Origin: Planctomycetota bacterium
GTDB taxonomy: Bacteria > Planctomycetota > Planctomycetia > Pirellulales > UBA1268
Direction: 5' to 3'
Assembly: GCA_016872555.1 (NCBI GenBank)
Contig: VGZO01000001.1
Span: 62,001 to 126,000, forward strand
DNA length: 64,000 nt
Below, in pieces: positions 17,953 to 26,879 of this stretch (its first letter is position 1; each line of letters begins with the position of its first letter). The notes under the pieces were generated by a model that worked only from the letters and a program-made list of their open reading frames with translations, was not told where the DNA came from and ran no database searches. Both the position numbers and the translations under genes were made by a program.

Positions 17953-20094
17953 CTACCGTGCCTCGGCGCCGTTCTTGAGGGCCCGCAGGGCCGCGGCGGC
18001 AGCCGCCCGCACCGCTTCCGACGGATCGCCGTCGGACATCAGCTCCAGCATCGGGATCGCGCTCTTGGCAGACGCCCCGATCTCACCGAGCGCCCGGGCA
18101 GCCTCGACCCGCGCCAGCTCGCGGTCCGACCGCAGCGCCTTGCGGAGCCGCGGGACAGCCTGCTCGAAATGCTTCGCGTTCCCCGGCTCGATCTTGAGCA
18201 GCGCCCAGGAGGCCATCGTGGCGAGCATCGGGTCGTCCCCCTTGTCGGCCAGCGCCACGAGCGGGGCGACGGCCGCGGTCGCCGCGGGACCGATCTTGCC
18301 CAGGGCGTAGGCCGCCGCGAGCCGGTTCCCGGCAACGGTGCCGACGGCATCGGTCGCCGATGGTTCGGCCGTGTCGGGAGCGGCCGGGGCGGTCAGGATC
18401 CGCACCAGCCCGGGGATCGCCTCGGCGGCTTCCGAACCGACGCTCGCCAGCGCCAGCGCCGCCTCCCCCTGGACGAGCGTGTCGGTTTCTTCGAGGGCCT
18501 TGGTGAGCGAGTCGACCGCCGGATGCGAGAGCTTGCCGAGCGCCGCCAGCAGCTGGACGGCCGTCATCCGCAGGCTCGGGTCGCCGAGGGCCTCTTCGAG
18601 CGTGGCGACGGCCGTCGGCCCCATCTGCACCAGCGCCTCGGCGGCCGCCATCGACACGTCGGGCTTCGGATCGGCGAGGAGTCGGACCATGTCCTGGGCC
18701 ACCGCCGCTTCGCGCTCGTCGGCGATCGCCCCACGGAGGTCGGCCAGGCCGCGCAGCGACGCGGCCCGAACGTTGGGGCGGTCGCTCTTCAATCCCTCGC
18801 CGAGCCGGGTGACGGCCGCGTCGACGAGGGCCACGTCGTCGGGATGGATCCGTGCCCGCGCCCAGGCCGCGATCGTCGCGAGGAAGGCGTCGGGGTCGGC
18901 GGCGGCCTTTTCGAGGGCCGCATCGGCGCCCGCGCCGCGGACGCGCCCCAGCGCATAGGCCCCGGTGAACCGCAGGGCCCCGTCGGGCGTCTCGAGGAGC
19001 GCGGCCAATTCGTCGGTCGCGGCGGCCGCCGGCTCGCCGATCGCGGCCAGCGCCAGCCCGGCCTGCATCCGCTCATCGATCTCGCCGGTGCCGAGGAGGG
19101 CGATCAGGTCGTCGGTGGCAGGAGCCGCCTCGGGCCCCATCTCCATCAGCGCGATGCTCGCCCAGTAGCGCGCCTTGGGATCCTGCAGCGCCTTGCGGAG
19201 CAGCGGGACCGCCGGTTCACCGATGTCGGCGAGGCTCCGCAGCGCCGGCAGGATCACCGACGGATCGGAGTCGGACAGCAAGCGGACGAACAGCGGCCCG
19301 AGCGTCTCGGGACCGGCGTTGAAGGCTTTCAGGCCCTTGAGCGCCGCGCGACGGGCGCGGGCGTCGCCATGGCTGCTGGCCTTGACGAGGGCATCGAGGG
19401 CCTTCGCGAACCGGTCCGCCTCGGCGGCGGGCAGATCGGCAGCGTGGCGCGGGTCGTCGGCGCGGATCTCACCGAGCGCTGCGGCGGCCTGGGTGACGAC
19501 GATCGGGTCGGCGTCGCCGAGCGCGTCGATCAGCGCCGGGATCGCCGGCGCGGCATCGTGGCCGATCCGCCCGATCGCCCGGACGGCATGCCAGCGGATC
19601 CGCTCCGACGCATGCGTGGCCGCTTCGAGCAGCTTGTCGAGCGCCGGCGCCGCCGCGGCGCCGAGCTTCGCGATGTCGTCGATCGCCGCCACACGACCAT
19701 CCTCGTCGGTGGCCGCCGACAGCGAGCCGAGGAGAGCCGTCACCGCGGCCTTCCCGGCATCCTTGATCGCGGCGACGTCGGCATCGACGTCGTTGGCCGG
19801 CGCCGGCGCTGGTGCCGGTGCGGGAGCGGCCGCCTGTCGGGGCGTGGTCGGCGGCTGGGGGGCGGCCGGCCTGGGCGTGGCCTGCTCGGCGGCGGCCGTC
19901 GGGGCGGGAGCAGGCGCCGGTCGCGGCGGGGCGGGAGGAGCCGCCGGCTTGCTGCAGCCGGCAATCGCCAGCACCACGCAGGCGGTGGCGGCGCCCGTGC
20001 GGGCGGCATGCAGGGCGGACTCGAGCCATGCCCGGTGGCAGGGATCGGCGGCGGCGGGCGACGGATGGCTGAAGCGGGCGGCGGCACGGGACAT
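17953..20094 (-). CDS. HEAT-repeat lipoprotein
   Basis: A 713-residue lipoprotein. Its signal ends in a lipobox, I-A-G-C at residues 44-47, after a charged, unusually long N-region. A Pro/Ala linker (about 48-110) follows, then some fifteen HEAT/PBS-lyase-type repeats to the end, with the recurrent A-A-x-A-L-G-x-I/L-G pattern and D at the turn. Such alpha-solenoids bind other proteins; the location should be periplasmic face or outer membrane. Planctomycetes carry many. The ATG at 20094 has GGAG eight bases upstream, and a minus-strand TATAAT lies 90 bases before it. Nothing suggests an enzyme activity. Confidence 0.85.
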   Translation of the reverse strand: MSRAAARFSHPSPAAADPCHRAWLESALHAARTGAATACVVLAIAGCSKPAAPPAPPRPAPAPAPTAAAEQATPRPAAPQPPTTPRQAAAPAPAPAPAPANDVDADVAAIKDAGKAAVTALLGSLSAATDEDGRVAAIDDIAKLGAAAAPALDKLLEAATHASERIRWHAVRAIGRIGHDAAPAIPALIDALGDADPIVVTQAAAALGEIRADDPRHAADLPAAEADRFAKALDALVKASSHGDARARRAALKGLKAFNAGPETLGPLFVRLLSDSDPSVILPALRSLADIGEPAVPLLRKALQDPKARYWASIALMEMGPEAAPATDDLIALLGTGEIDERMQAGLALAAIGEPAAAATDELAALLETPDGALRFTGAYALGRVRGAGADAALEKAAADPDAFLATIAAWARARIHPDDVALVDAAVTRLGEGLKSDRPNVRAASLRGLADLRGAIADEREAAVAQDMVRLLADPKPDVSMAAAEALVQMGPTAVATLEEALGDPSLRMTAVQLLAALGKLSHPAVDSLTKALEETDTLVQGEAALALASVGSEAAEAIPGLVRILTAPAAPDTAEPSATDAVGTVAGNRLAAAYALGKIGPAATAAVAPLVALADKGDDPMLATMASWALLKIEPGNAKHFEQAVPRLRKALRSDRELARVEAARALGEIGASAKSAIPMLELMSDGDPSEAVRAAAAAALRALKNGAEAR

Positions 20095-20183
20095 GCAAGT
20101 CACTCCGAAGGCTGACCGGAAGGTCGCCGCGACCGCTTCTCGGAGGGTCGCGCGATTCGACGTCGCCGGCAGTTCCACCGCAG

Positions 20184-20189
20184 ATTATA
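20184..20189 (-). promoter_or_regulatory. Consensus -10 (TATAAT) for the HEAT lipoprotein gene
   Basis: Read on the minus strand, these six bases are a perfect TATAAT, rare in this GC-rich sequence. They lie 90 bases upstream of the HEAT gene start. The -35 region at the proper distance is poor, so this is a partial promoter call. Confidence 0.45.
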
Positions 20190-20391
20190 CGTTCAGTCTC
20201 ATCGGTCACACGGAAGTTTCGCCCCCCGGTCACGGGTCGCCCCGGGGCCAGAGTCGCTCCGACCGGCAGATCCGTTGCCTCCCCACCCACGTGTGATGTC
20301 CGACGGGATGACGGGGTCGTGAGAGGTGTGACGGAAATGCCGAGGGCACCGGCGCCGACGCCGTCGGGCGTCTCCCCCGCGAGCGCCCGCA

Positions 20392-20420
20392 TCGACCGGG
20401 CCCGTCCCGCGAACTATGCT
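20392..20420 (+). promoter_or_regulatory. Possible sigma70-type promoter for the secreted-protein gene
   Basis: TCGACC (20392-20397) and TATGCT (20415-20420) are separated by 17 bases, each matching four of six consensus positions. The predicted transcript would carry a leader of about 160 bases before ATG 20590. Confidence 0.35.
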
Positions 20421-20589
20421 TTCGGGTGGCTGCTCCGGAGCGGTCGCGGAGTGCCCGACGGCAACGCCCCGCCCGTGGTCCGCCGGTGGGCGGCGGCATC
20501 GCCGATCACGCGCCCGCCGTCCGTCAATCGAGCTTCAAGTCACACCGGTCCCGTTCGCGATCCCTTTCCTTTCCGCCCGTGGTGAAACC

Positions 20590-21297
20590 ATGCCGATCCG
20601 ACCTGCCACCGTCACCTCCCCGCGGTCCGTTTTCTCCCGCAACCCCCTGCCACTCGTGGGCGGGCGGACGCTGGCGGCGCTGGCGGCGCTGACGGCCGCG
20701 CTCCCCGCAGCGGCCCAGTGGGGCGGATGGGGCTACGGCTCAGGCATGGCCGTGACCGCCGGTCAGGCCGCCGACTACGGCTACTCCGCCGTGATCAATT
20801 CCGAAGGGCAGGCCAACCTCTCCAATTCCGAGGCGGCGAAGAATTGGGAGCAGGCGAAGTCGATGGAGATCGACAACCGCGCCAAGTGGACCGAGACCTA
20901 CTTCGACATGCGGCGGACCAACCGCGAGAAGCGTGCCGAGGAGGAGGGGCCGCGGGTCACCCAGGAACAGGCGATCCGGATCGCCAAGATGGCGACGCCG
21001 CCGCGGCTCGACTCGACCCAACTCGATCCCCTCACCGGGCACATCGAATATCCGCTCGTGCTGCGCGACGGCCGCTTCGCCGAAAACCGGTCGCAACTCG
21101 ACTCGCTCTTCGCCCACCGCGCGTCGACGCAGGGGAGCATCGATTTCGAGGACCACCGCAAGATCCGCCAGACCGTGTCGAACTTCATCGACGCGCTCAA
21201 GGCCCACGTCAACGACTACTCGGCCAACGACTACGGCAGGGCGCGGACGTTCCTCGACAGCTTGCTCCACGAGCTGCGCTTCCCGATCAGCGGCTGA
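20590..21297 (+). CDS. Secreted protein of unknown function
   Basis: A 235-residue protein with a signal peptide (hydrophobic about residues 26-42, cut near PAAAQ-W). A short Gly/Trp-rich start (Q-W-G-G-W-G-Y-G-S-G) is followed by a soluble, charged, helical body with many Asn, Glu, Arg and Lys (K-S-M-E-I-D-N-R-A-K-W-T-E-T-Y-F). I do not recognise the family; similar short secreted proteins are common in planctomycetes. The start follows GGTGAAACC, which is weak. The last 67 bases overlap the end of the convergent MFS gene, a large overlap for two real genes. Confidence 0.65.
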   Translation: MPIRPATVTSPRSVFSRNPLPLVGGRTLAALAALTAALPAAAQWGGWGYGSGMAVTAGQAADYGYSAVINSEGQANLSNSEAAKNWEQAKSMEIDNRAKWTETYFDMRRTNREKRAEEEGPRVTQEQAIRIAKMATPPRLDSTQLDPLTGHIEYPLVLRDGRFAENRSQLDSLFAHRASTQGSIDFEDHRKIRQTVSNFIDALKAHVNDYSANDYGRARTFLDSLLHELRFPISG

Positions 21298-22751
21298 GCG
21301 AGCGGCCGCGGCAAGCCGGTCTCCCGCACCGGGCGTTCGCCTTCGCCCGGGCCGGGTGCGGAGCCGGTGGCGCCGTCGTCGGCTTCGTGCGAGACGGCGG
21401 TGGCGACCGGCGGTGGGACTGCGGCCGCGGTCGCTCCCGGCCCCGGAGCCGCCGCGGCCCCGACCGTCCTCCCGCCGCGGTTGATCCGCGCCATCAGCGG
21501 GATCACCGCAGCGCGGAGAATCGCCGACGTCACGAACAACGTGACGTACGCGGACTTCCCTTCGCCGAGCCACTCGAGCAGCGCCGCCCCGGCGGTCGCG
21601 CCCGATACGGTGGCGACGGCATGGCCGACGTTGTAGACGGTGACGACGCTCGTCCGGTCAGCCGGTGCGACGGCATCGAAGAACAGCAGCGCGACGGCGA
21701 GCTCGTAGCCGGCCCAGCAGCACCCCGCAAGGACCTGGACCGCGACCAGGTACGGCACCGTTTCGGCCGGAACCCACAACAGCACCAGGGGGGTGACCGC
21801 CAGGGCACTGGCCCACAGCAGCCTCGTCGACCCGATCCGCGACCCAAGCCGGCCGAGGGCCGGCAGCGCGAACGCCTTGGCGAGGAAGGCGGTCGCGCCG
21901 ACGGTCATGAAGTCGAGGTAGGAGAACCCCAATTCACGGCGCATGAACGGGGTGAAATAGGGCGCCGAGATCTGGCAGGCGAAGGCGAACAGCCAGAGAA
22001 AGACGACCAGAGCCGCCGGCCCCGACCCCGTCAGCCGGCGGAGCCGCTCGGCGAGAGGCGGAGTGGCGCTCGGCGGCGCCTCGCGGATGATCTGGGCGGG
22101 GCGCTTCAGTTCGCGACACGCCAGCAGGCAGCCGGTGGAAACGAGGCGGAACGCCGCGGCGATCGCGAACAGCACGGCGAACGCCCCGCGCGCGTCGCCG
22201 CGCGACTCCCCCCATTGCAGCACGAGCCCTCCGGCGACGAACCCGGCGAAGGCGGCGAACTGCCCGAGCCGGTGGCGCTGGGCGAAATAGGGAGTCCGCA
22301 TCCGCTCCGGCACCATCGTGCCCATCCAGGCGTTCCAGGCCGGAGCCCCCGCCATCCCCGCCGACCAGTAGAGGCTCGCCGCGACGAGCACCTGCCACAG
22401 GGCGGCGTGGCCGGTCAGCGCCCAGACGATCAGGGGCAAAAAACTCGCCGCTTGGAGGAGCGTGCAGCCGACCACCCAGCCACGGTTCGTGCCGACATGG
22501 CGGACGCCCCATGGCGTGACCGATTGGAGGCAGGCTCCGGCGAGCACCGGGACGGTGGCCGTCATGCCCGCCGCCACCGGGCCGAGCCCCAACTCCAGCG
22601 CGAACGCCGGGATGTAGGTCTCGCCGCAGCCGACCATCACGCTGAACGCGGCGGCGTCCGCCGCCGACACCCACAAGTCGCGGCGGAGTCCGGCGCGGGG
22701 GGGCAGCAACGGGCGGAGCGCGGCGGCGATCCGCGGGCGGCGGGCGAACAC
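21231..22751 (-). CDS. MFS transporter
   Basis: A 506-residue membrane protein with about twelve hydrophobic segments between residues 25 and 430 and a cytoplasmic loop in the middle (about 220-240), the layout of the major facilitator superfamily. The usual MFS loop motifs are weak, but L-G-R-L-G-S-R-I-G-S-T-R between later helices fits. The C-terminal 75 residues are a low-complexity Ala/Pro/Gly tail with no membrane segment. The substrate cannot be inferred. The start codon is GTG at 22751 with a modest ribosome site; no better ATG precedes the first helix. The tail overlaps the convergent secreted-protein gene. Confidence 0.75.
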   Translation of the reverse strand: MFARRPRIAAALRPLLPPRAGLRRDLWVSAADAAAFSVMVGCGETYIPAFALELGLGPVAAGMTATVPVLAGACLQSVTPWGVRHVGTNRGWVVGCTLLQAASFLPLIVWALTGHAALWQVLVAASLYWSAGMAGAPAWNAWMGTMVPERMRTPYFAQRHRLGQFAAFAGFVAGGLVLQWGESRGDARGAFAVLFAIAAAFRLVSTGCLLACRELKRPAQIIREAPPSATPPLAERLRRLTGSGPAALVVFLWLFAFACQISAPYFTPFMRRELGFSYLDFMTVGATAFLAKAFALPALGRLGSRIGSTRLLWASALAVTPLVLLWVPAETVPYLVAVQVLAGCCWAGYELAVALLFFDAVAPADRTSVVTVYNVGHAVATVSGATAGAALLEWLGEGKSAYVTLFVTSAILRAAVIPLMARINRGGRTVGAAAAPGPGATAAAVPPPVATAVSHEADDGATGSAPGPGEGERPVRETGLPRPLAQPLIGKRSSWSKLSRNVRALP

Positions 22752-22849
22752 GGGTCACTCGGGCAGCTGGGCGGGGTCCACGCCGCTCGACCGGTTGGTC
22801 GTCGCAGGGCGCGGCGGCGCGGCGGAGGTGGCAGGCGGAGGAACCCGTT

Positions 22850-22855
22850 TATACT
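22850..22855 (+). promoter_or_regulatory. Probable -10 element TATACT before the epimerase gene
   Basis: TATACT lies 76 bases upstream of ATG 22932, in otherwise GC-rich DNA. No good -35 is seen. It resembles the -10-like boxes at 7437, 8985 and 38661. Confidence 0.35.
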
Positions 22856-22931
22856 TCCTCATCGGTCCCGGCGCCGACACGGGTTTCGTCGTCGGCAGCG
22901 CGGAGCGGACGGGGCCGTCGGAGATGTCGCG

Positions 22932-23843
22932 ATGCGGGCCCTCGTCACCGGTGCCACGGGTTTCGTCGGGCCGCGTTTGCTGCGGCTGCTCGACGCACCG
23001 ACGGTCCTTTCGCGATCGCCGGAGCGGGCCCGCCAACGGCTCGGCCCCTCGGTCGGCCCGATCTTCAAGTGGGATCCGCTCGCCGGTCCCCCTCCTGCGG
23101 AGGCCTTCTCGGGAATCGATACCGTCTTCCACCTCGCCGGCGAGTCGGTCGCCGACGGACGGTGGACCGCCGCGCAGAAGGCGAAGATCCGCGACAGCCG
23201 CGTGATCGGGACGCGGAATCTCGTCCTCGGGATGCTCCAGGCGCCGTCGCGACCGGCGACGCTCGTCTCGTCGTCCGCGGTCGGCATCTACGGCAACCGC
23301 GGCGACGAGGAACTGATCGAGACGAGCCCCGTGGCCAGCGATTTCCTCGCCGGGGTGTGCGTGGAGTGGGAACGCGAAGCGCTCGCGGCGGCGTCGGGCG
23401 GCGTCCGCGTGGCGCTGCTGCGGACCGGCATCGTCCTCGGCAGTGGCGGCGGGGCGTTGGCCAAGATGCTGCTGCCGTTCCGGCTCGGGGTGGGGGGCCC
23501 TCTCGGCAACGGCCGCCAGTGGATGCCCTGGATCCACGTCGCCGACCTGGCGCGCCTCTACGTTCATGCCGCCGATCAGGCCGGCATCTCGGGCCCGGTC
23601 AACGGCGTCGCCCCGGAACCGGTCCGCAACGCCGACTTCACCAAGGCGCTGGCCAGGCAACTCCACCGCCCCGCGTTCCTGCCGGCTCCCTACTTCGGCC
23701 TGCGACTGCTGTTCGGCGAGTTCGCCCAGGTGCTGTTCGACTCGCAGCGCGTGATCCCGCGCGTCGCGCTGGAGACCGGATTCCGCTTCCAATACCCCGA
23801 CATCGCCTCGGCGCTGCGGGCGATCCTCACCGTGGCCGCCTGA
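22932..23843 (+). CDS. TIGR01777-type NAD(P)-dependent epimerase
   Basis: A 303-residue extended SDR protein. The nucleotide-binding motif V-T-G-A-T-G-F-V-G is at residues 5-13. The subfamily signature H-L-A-G-E-S-V-A-D-G-R-W is near residue 67, then K-I-R-D-S-R-V-I-G-T-R-N-L-V, S-S-S-A-V-G-I-Y-G and W-I-H-V-A-D-L-A, all typical of the YfcH/SDR39U1 group. The true reaction of this group is poorly known, although an NADPH-linked sugar nucleotide activity is usually presumed. The start ATG 22932 has GGAGAT upstream. It stands alone on the plus strand between the leftward MFS and Sua5 genes. Confidence 0.88.
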   Translation: MRALVTGATGFVGPRLLRLLDAPTVLSRSPERARQRLGPSVGPIFKWDPLAGPPPAEAFSGIDTVFHLAGESVADGRWTAAQKAKIRDSRVIGTRNLVLGMLQAPSRPATLVSSSAVGIYGNRGDEELIETSPVASDFLAGVCVEWEREALAAASGGVRVALLRTGIVLGSGGGALAKMLLPFRLGVGGPLGNGRQWMPWIHVADLARLYVHAADQAGISGPVNGVAPEPVRNADFTKALARQLHRPAFLPAPYFGLRLLFGEFAQVLFDSQRVIPRVALETGFRFQYPDIASALRAILTVAA

Positions 23844-23871
23844 GCGTTGCTTCGGCGCCGGCGCGATCCCG

Positions 23872-24945
23872 TCACGGGGCGGTGCCGTCAGCGTCGCCTG
23901 TCTCGTCCGGGGAACTGGCACGCGTGAGCCGGTCGCGGATCGCGTCCCACGCCGGCTCGGCCGGGGGCGCGTCGGCGACGATCAGGTCGAGCGACCGGCG
24001 GTCGAGGGCGTGGAGGAGGGCGTAGAGCCGGGCACCGTAGTCCTCGGGCACGGCGGGCATCGGCACGACGACGGCCTCCGTCGATCCGGCGACCGCCCGC
24101 GTCGCCGGCGCGTCGGGCGTGAGGCACAGCCACCCGACCCGCTTCCCCGCGCGGATCGCCCGGCGGACGACGCGCGGGGCGTCGGCGGCGACCTCGAGCG
24201 GCGTCCGCGGTGCGTAGTGGCGGCGGAGCTGGCCGGGGGACCGCGGCACGCCGGCACGGTCGCCGGCGGCGGCGACGGGATGGCCGAGGAGGGTGGCGAG
24301 CGTGGCCGCCGCCACCGGGCCGGGGCGGAGGACGACCGGCTCGGCCGTCGTGCAGTCGACGACCGTCGACTCGATCCCGGCGCGGCACGGCCCACCGTCG
24401 AGGATCAGGTCGACGCGGGCGCCGAGGCTCTCGAAGACGTGTCCGGCCGTGGTCGGCGAGAGGCGCAGCGACCGGTTGGCACTCGGTGCCGCGAGCGGCG
24501 CGCCGACCATGGCGATGAGCCGGCGGATGACCGGGTGCGCCGGGCAGCGGAGCGCCACCGTGGCGCCGCCGGCGGTGACCAGATCGGGAACCGCCGCGGC
24601 ACGCGGCACGACGACCGTCACCGGCCCGGGCCACAGCGCCGCGGCGAGCCGTTCGGCGGCGTCGGGCCAGGCCGCCGCCAGCGAGCGCGCCATGGCGGTG
24701 TCGGCGACGTGGACGATGAGCGGATTGGAGGCGGGCCGTCCCTTGGCGGTGAAGATCCTCGCGACGGCCGCCTCGTCGAGGGCCAGCGCGGCCAGCCCGT
24801 AGACCGTCTCGGTCGGCACCGCCACCAGCCCGCCGCCCCGGAGCACGGTGGCGGCGCGTTCGAGAGCCGCCACCGTGGCGGCTGGCGGATGCGCGCCGCC
24901 ATCCGGCCAGGGCACCGGCAACGTGTCGGGGAGGGCGTGGTCCAT
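23872..24945 (-). CDS. Threonylcarbamoyl-AMP synthase, Sua5 type
   Basis: A 357-residue protein. The N-terminal YrdC domain (about 25-215) shows V-A-V-P-T-E-T-V-Y-G-L, K-G-R-P-A-S-N-P-L-I-V-H and A-P-S-A-N-R-S, which bind ATP, threonine and bicarbonate. A linker S-P-G-Q-L-R-R-H-Y-A-P-R-T-P-L and a C-terminal Sua5 domain follow. It makes threonylcarbamoyl-AMP for the t6A37 modification of tRNAs that read ANN codons. The two-domain form is longer than TsaC, so I call it Sua5-type. The ATG at 24945 has no strong ribosome site; upstream in-frame starts are less likely because the domain starts here. Confidence 0.9.
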   Translation of the reverse strand: MDHALPDTLPVPWPDGGAHPPAATVAALERAATVLRGGGLVAVPTETVYGLAALALDEAAVARIFTAKGRPASNPLIVHVADTAMARSLAAAWPDAAERLAAALWPGPVTVVVPRAAAVPDLVTAGGATVALRCPAHPVIRRLIAMVGAPLAAPSANRSLRLSPTTAGHVFESLGARVDLILDGGPCRAGIESTVVDCTTAEPVVLRPGPVAAATLATLLGHPVAAAGDRAGVPRSPGQLRRHYAPRTPLEVAADAPRVVRRAIRAGKRVGWLCLTPDAPATRAVAGSTEAVVVPMPAVPEDYGARLYALLHALDRRSLDLIVADAPPAEPAWDAIRDRLTRASSPDETGDADGTAP

Positions 24946-25148
24946 CGCGGCCGGTCGGTACTCGGGGTGGCGGGCCGAACCCGCGACGGTCACCGGCGCA
25001 GGCGAGCGGCAGGCCGGGGACGGCACGATGCCGGCCGGCGGAATGGTCGGCCGGGCGTGTCCCGGAGTCAACCGGCACCTGCGGTCGTTGCATGACGGGG
25101 AGGTGATCGGGAACAATCCAGCCTCACCCCACCCCGTCGTGACCTGCC

Positions 25149-25703
25149 ATGGCCACCGCTCAGACCGCCGGATCCCCCGACCCTGCCGCGCTGGTCGCGG
25201 TCGTGATGGGGAGCCGTTCCGACTGGACGACGCTCGAACGCGCCGCGATGGTCCTCGCCGAGCTCGGCGTGCCTCACGAGTGCGCCGTCGTCTCGGCCCA
25301 CCGCACGCCGGAGCATCTCGCGACGTTCGCCCGCGAGGCCGCCGCCCGCGGGCTGCGGGTGATCATCGCCGGTGCCGGGGGGGCCGCACACCTGCCCGGG
25401 ATGCTCGCCGCCCACACGCCCCTGCCGGTCCTCGGCGTGCCGGTCGAATCGCAGATGCTACGGGGGATCGACTCGCTGCTGTCGATCGTGCAGATGCCCG
25501 CCGGCATTCCGGTGGGGACGCTGGCGATCGGACCGGCCGGGGCGGCCAACGCGGCGCTGCTGGCGATCGCGATCCTCGCCCTCACCGATCCCCGTCTCGC
25601 CGAGCGGCTCGCCACCTACCGGCGCGAGCAGACGGAACGCGTCCTCCGCGACGGCCTCGACGGGATCGCCGAGCCATCCGCGCCGCGGGTGTCGACCCGG
25701 TGA
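25149..25703 (+). CDS. purE: N5-carboxyaminoimidazole ribonucleotide mutase
   Basis: A 184-residue class I PurE. It has M-G-S-R-S-D-W near residue 20, the S-A-H-R-T-P loop with the catalytic His, and [12 protein letters not shown]. It moves the carboxyl group of N5-CAIR to make CAIR in purine synthesis, working with PurK. The stop TGA overlaps the GTG start of purK by one reading shift (GTGA), a classic coupled pair. The C-terminal 25 residues are an extra Arg/Glu-rich tail. Confidence 0.95.
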   Translation: MATAQTAGSPDPAALVAVVMGSRSDWTTLERAAMVLAELGVPHECAVVSAHRTPEHLATFAREAAARGLRVIIAGAGGAAHLPGMLAAHTPLPVLGVPVESQMLRGIDSLLSIVQMPAGIPVGTLAIGPAGAANAALLAIAILALTDPRLAERLATYRREQTERVLRDGLDGIAEPSAPRVSTR

Positions 25704-26872
25704 CCTCCGCGCTCCCCGCCCGTCGCCGTCCCCCGCTCCTCCCCGGGGCCTGCCTCGGCGTCCTCGGCGGCGGCCAGCTCGGGATGATGTTCGCCACCGC
25801 CGCCCGGCGGATGGGCTACCGGGTCGAGGTGTTTTCCGACGTCGCCGACTGTCCCGCTGCCCGGCACTGCGACCGGCTCCACGTCGTCTCCCTCGACGAT
25901 CCGCAGGCCGTGGTCCGGGCCGCGGCCGACGTCGACGCGGTGACCTTCGAGTTCGAAAACGTCTCCGCCGCCGCCGCCCTGGCGCTCGCGGCACGGACGC
26001 GCGTCCGCCCCTCGCCGAGCGTGCTCCACACCGTCCAGGAGCGGCGCCGCGAAAAGGCGTTTCTCGTCGCCCACGGCTTTCCGGTCGTCCCCCACGCCGT
26101 GGTCACCGACGCCGCGACGCTCGCCGCCGCCGATCGTGTCGGCTTCCCGGCGGTGATCAAGACCACCGCCTTCGGCTACGACGGCAAGGGGCAGCGCCGG
26201 GTGGCGGACCGCGCCGGCCTCGAGGCGGCGTGGCGCGATCTCGGCGCGGGGCCGGTCGTCGTCGAGGCCTGGGTCGAGTTCGTCGCCGAGCTGTCGGTCG
26301 TCGCCGCCCGCGGCGACGACGGGGCGTTCGCGCGGTTTCCTGCGGTCCACAACCGCCACCGCGACCACATCCTCGACCTGACGACCTCCCCGGCCGCGTT
26401 TCCCGAGGCGGTCGGCGCGGAGGCGGCGCGGATCACCGCCGGCGTGTTCACGGCCCTCGACCTGGTGGGGGTGGCGTGCGTCGAGTTCTTTCTCCTCGGC
26501 GACGGGCGGCTGCTCGTCAACGAGATCGCGCCCCGCCCGCACAACTCCGGGCACCTGACGATCGAAGCCTGCGCCTGCTCGCAGTTCGAGCAGCAGGTGC
26601 GGGCTCTGTGCGGCCTGCCGCTCGGCGCGCCGCGGCAGCTCGCTCCCGCCGCGATGGCCAATCTCCTCGGTGAGTGCTGGGGCGACGGCGAACCGGACTG
26701 GCCGGCGGCGCTGGCGGTGCCCGGGGTGAGCCTGACCCTGTACGGCAAGGCGGCGCCGCGTCCGGGGCGGAAGATGGGGCACCTCACCGCCGTGGCCGCG
26801 ACGGCCACCGCGGCCGAGGAGGCGGTGCTCGCCGCCCGCGCCCGTGCCTGCCGCGCCGCGCCGGGCACCTGA
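25700..26872 (+). CDS. purK: N5-carboxyaminoimidazole ribonucleotide synthase
   Basis: A 390-residue ATP-grasp enzyme that carboxylates AIR with bicarbonate and ATP to N5-CAIR. The first strand and loop [11 protein letters not shown], the central V-T-F-E-F-E-N-V, the [15 protein letters not shown]-grasp loop and the metal-site run [13 protein letters not shown] are all present. It starts with GTG at 25700, overlapping the purE stop. The 16-residue Arg/Pro-rich N-terminus before the Rossmann strand is unusual but short. Its end lies only seven bases from the end of the convergent glycosyltransferase gene. Confidence 0.95.
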   Translation: MTSALPARRRPPLLPGACLGVLGGGQLGMMFATAARRMGYRVEVFSDVADCPAARHCDRLHVVSLDDPQAVVRAAADVDAVTFEFENVSAAAALALAARTRVRPSPSVLHTVQERRREKAFLVAHGFPVVPHAVVTDAATLAAADRVGFPAVIKTTAFGYDGKGQRRVADRAGLEAAWRDLGAGPVVVEAWVEFVAELSVVAARGDDGAFARFPAVHNRHRDHILDLTTSPAAFPEAVGAEAARITAGVFTALDLVGVACVEFFLLGDGRLLVNEIAPRPHNSGHLTIEACACSQFEQQVRALCGLPLGAPRQLAPAAMANLLGECWGDGEPDWPAALAVPGVSLTLYGKAAPRPGRKMGHLTAVAATATAAEEAVLAARARACRAAPGT

Positions 26873-26879
26873 TCGGCGC

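Larger units (their letters stand above)
20179..20589. other. Intergenic region with divergent promoter candidates
   Basis: About 410 bases between the HEAT lipoprotein and the secreted protein at 20590. It contains the minus-strand TATAAT at 20184 and the plus-strand TCGACC-N17-TATGCT pair at 20392-20420. Between these I see no coding sequence with a ribosome site, no clear hairpin and no repeat. Confidence 0.5.
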
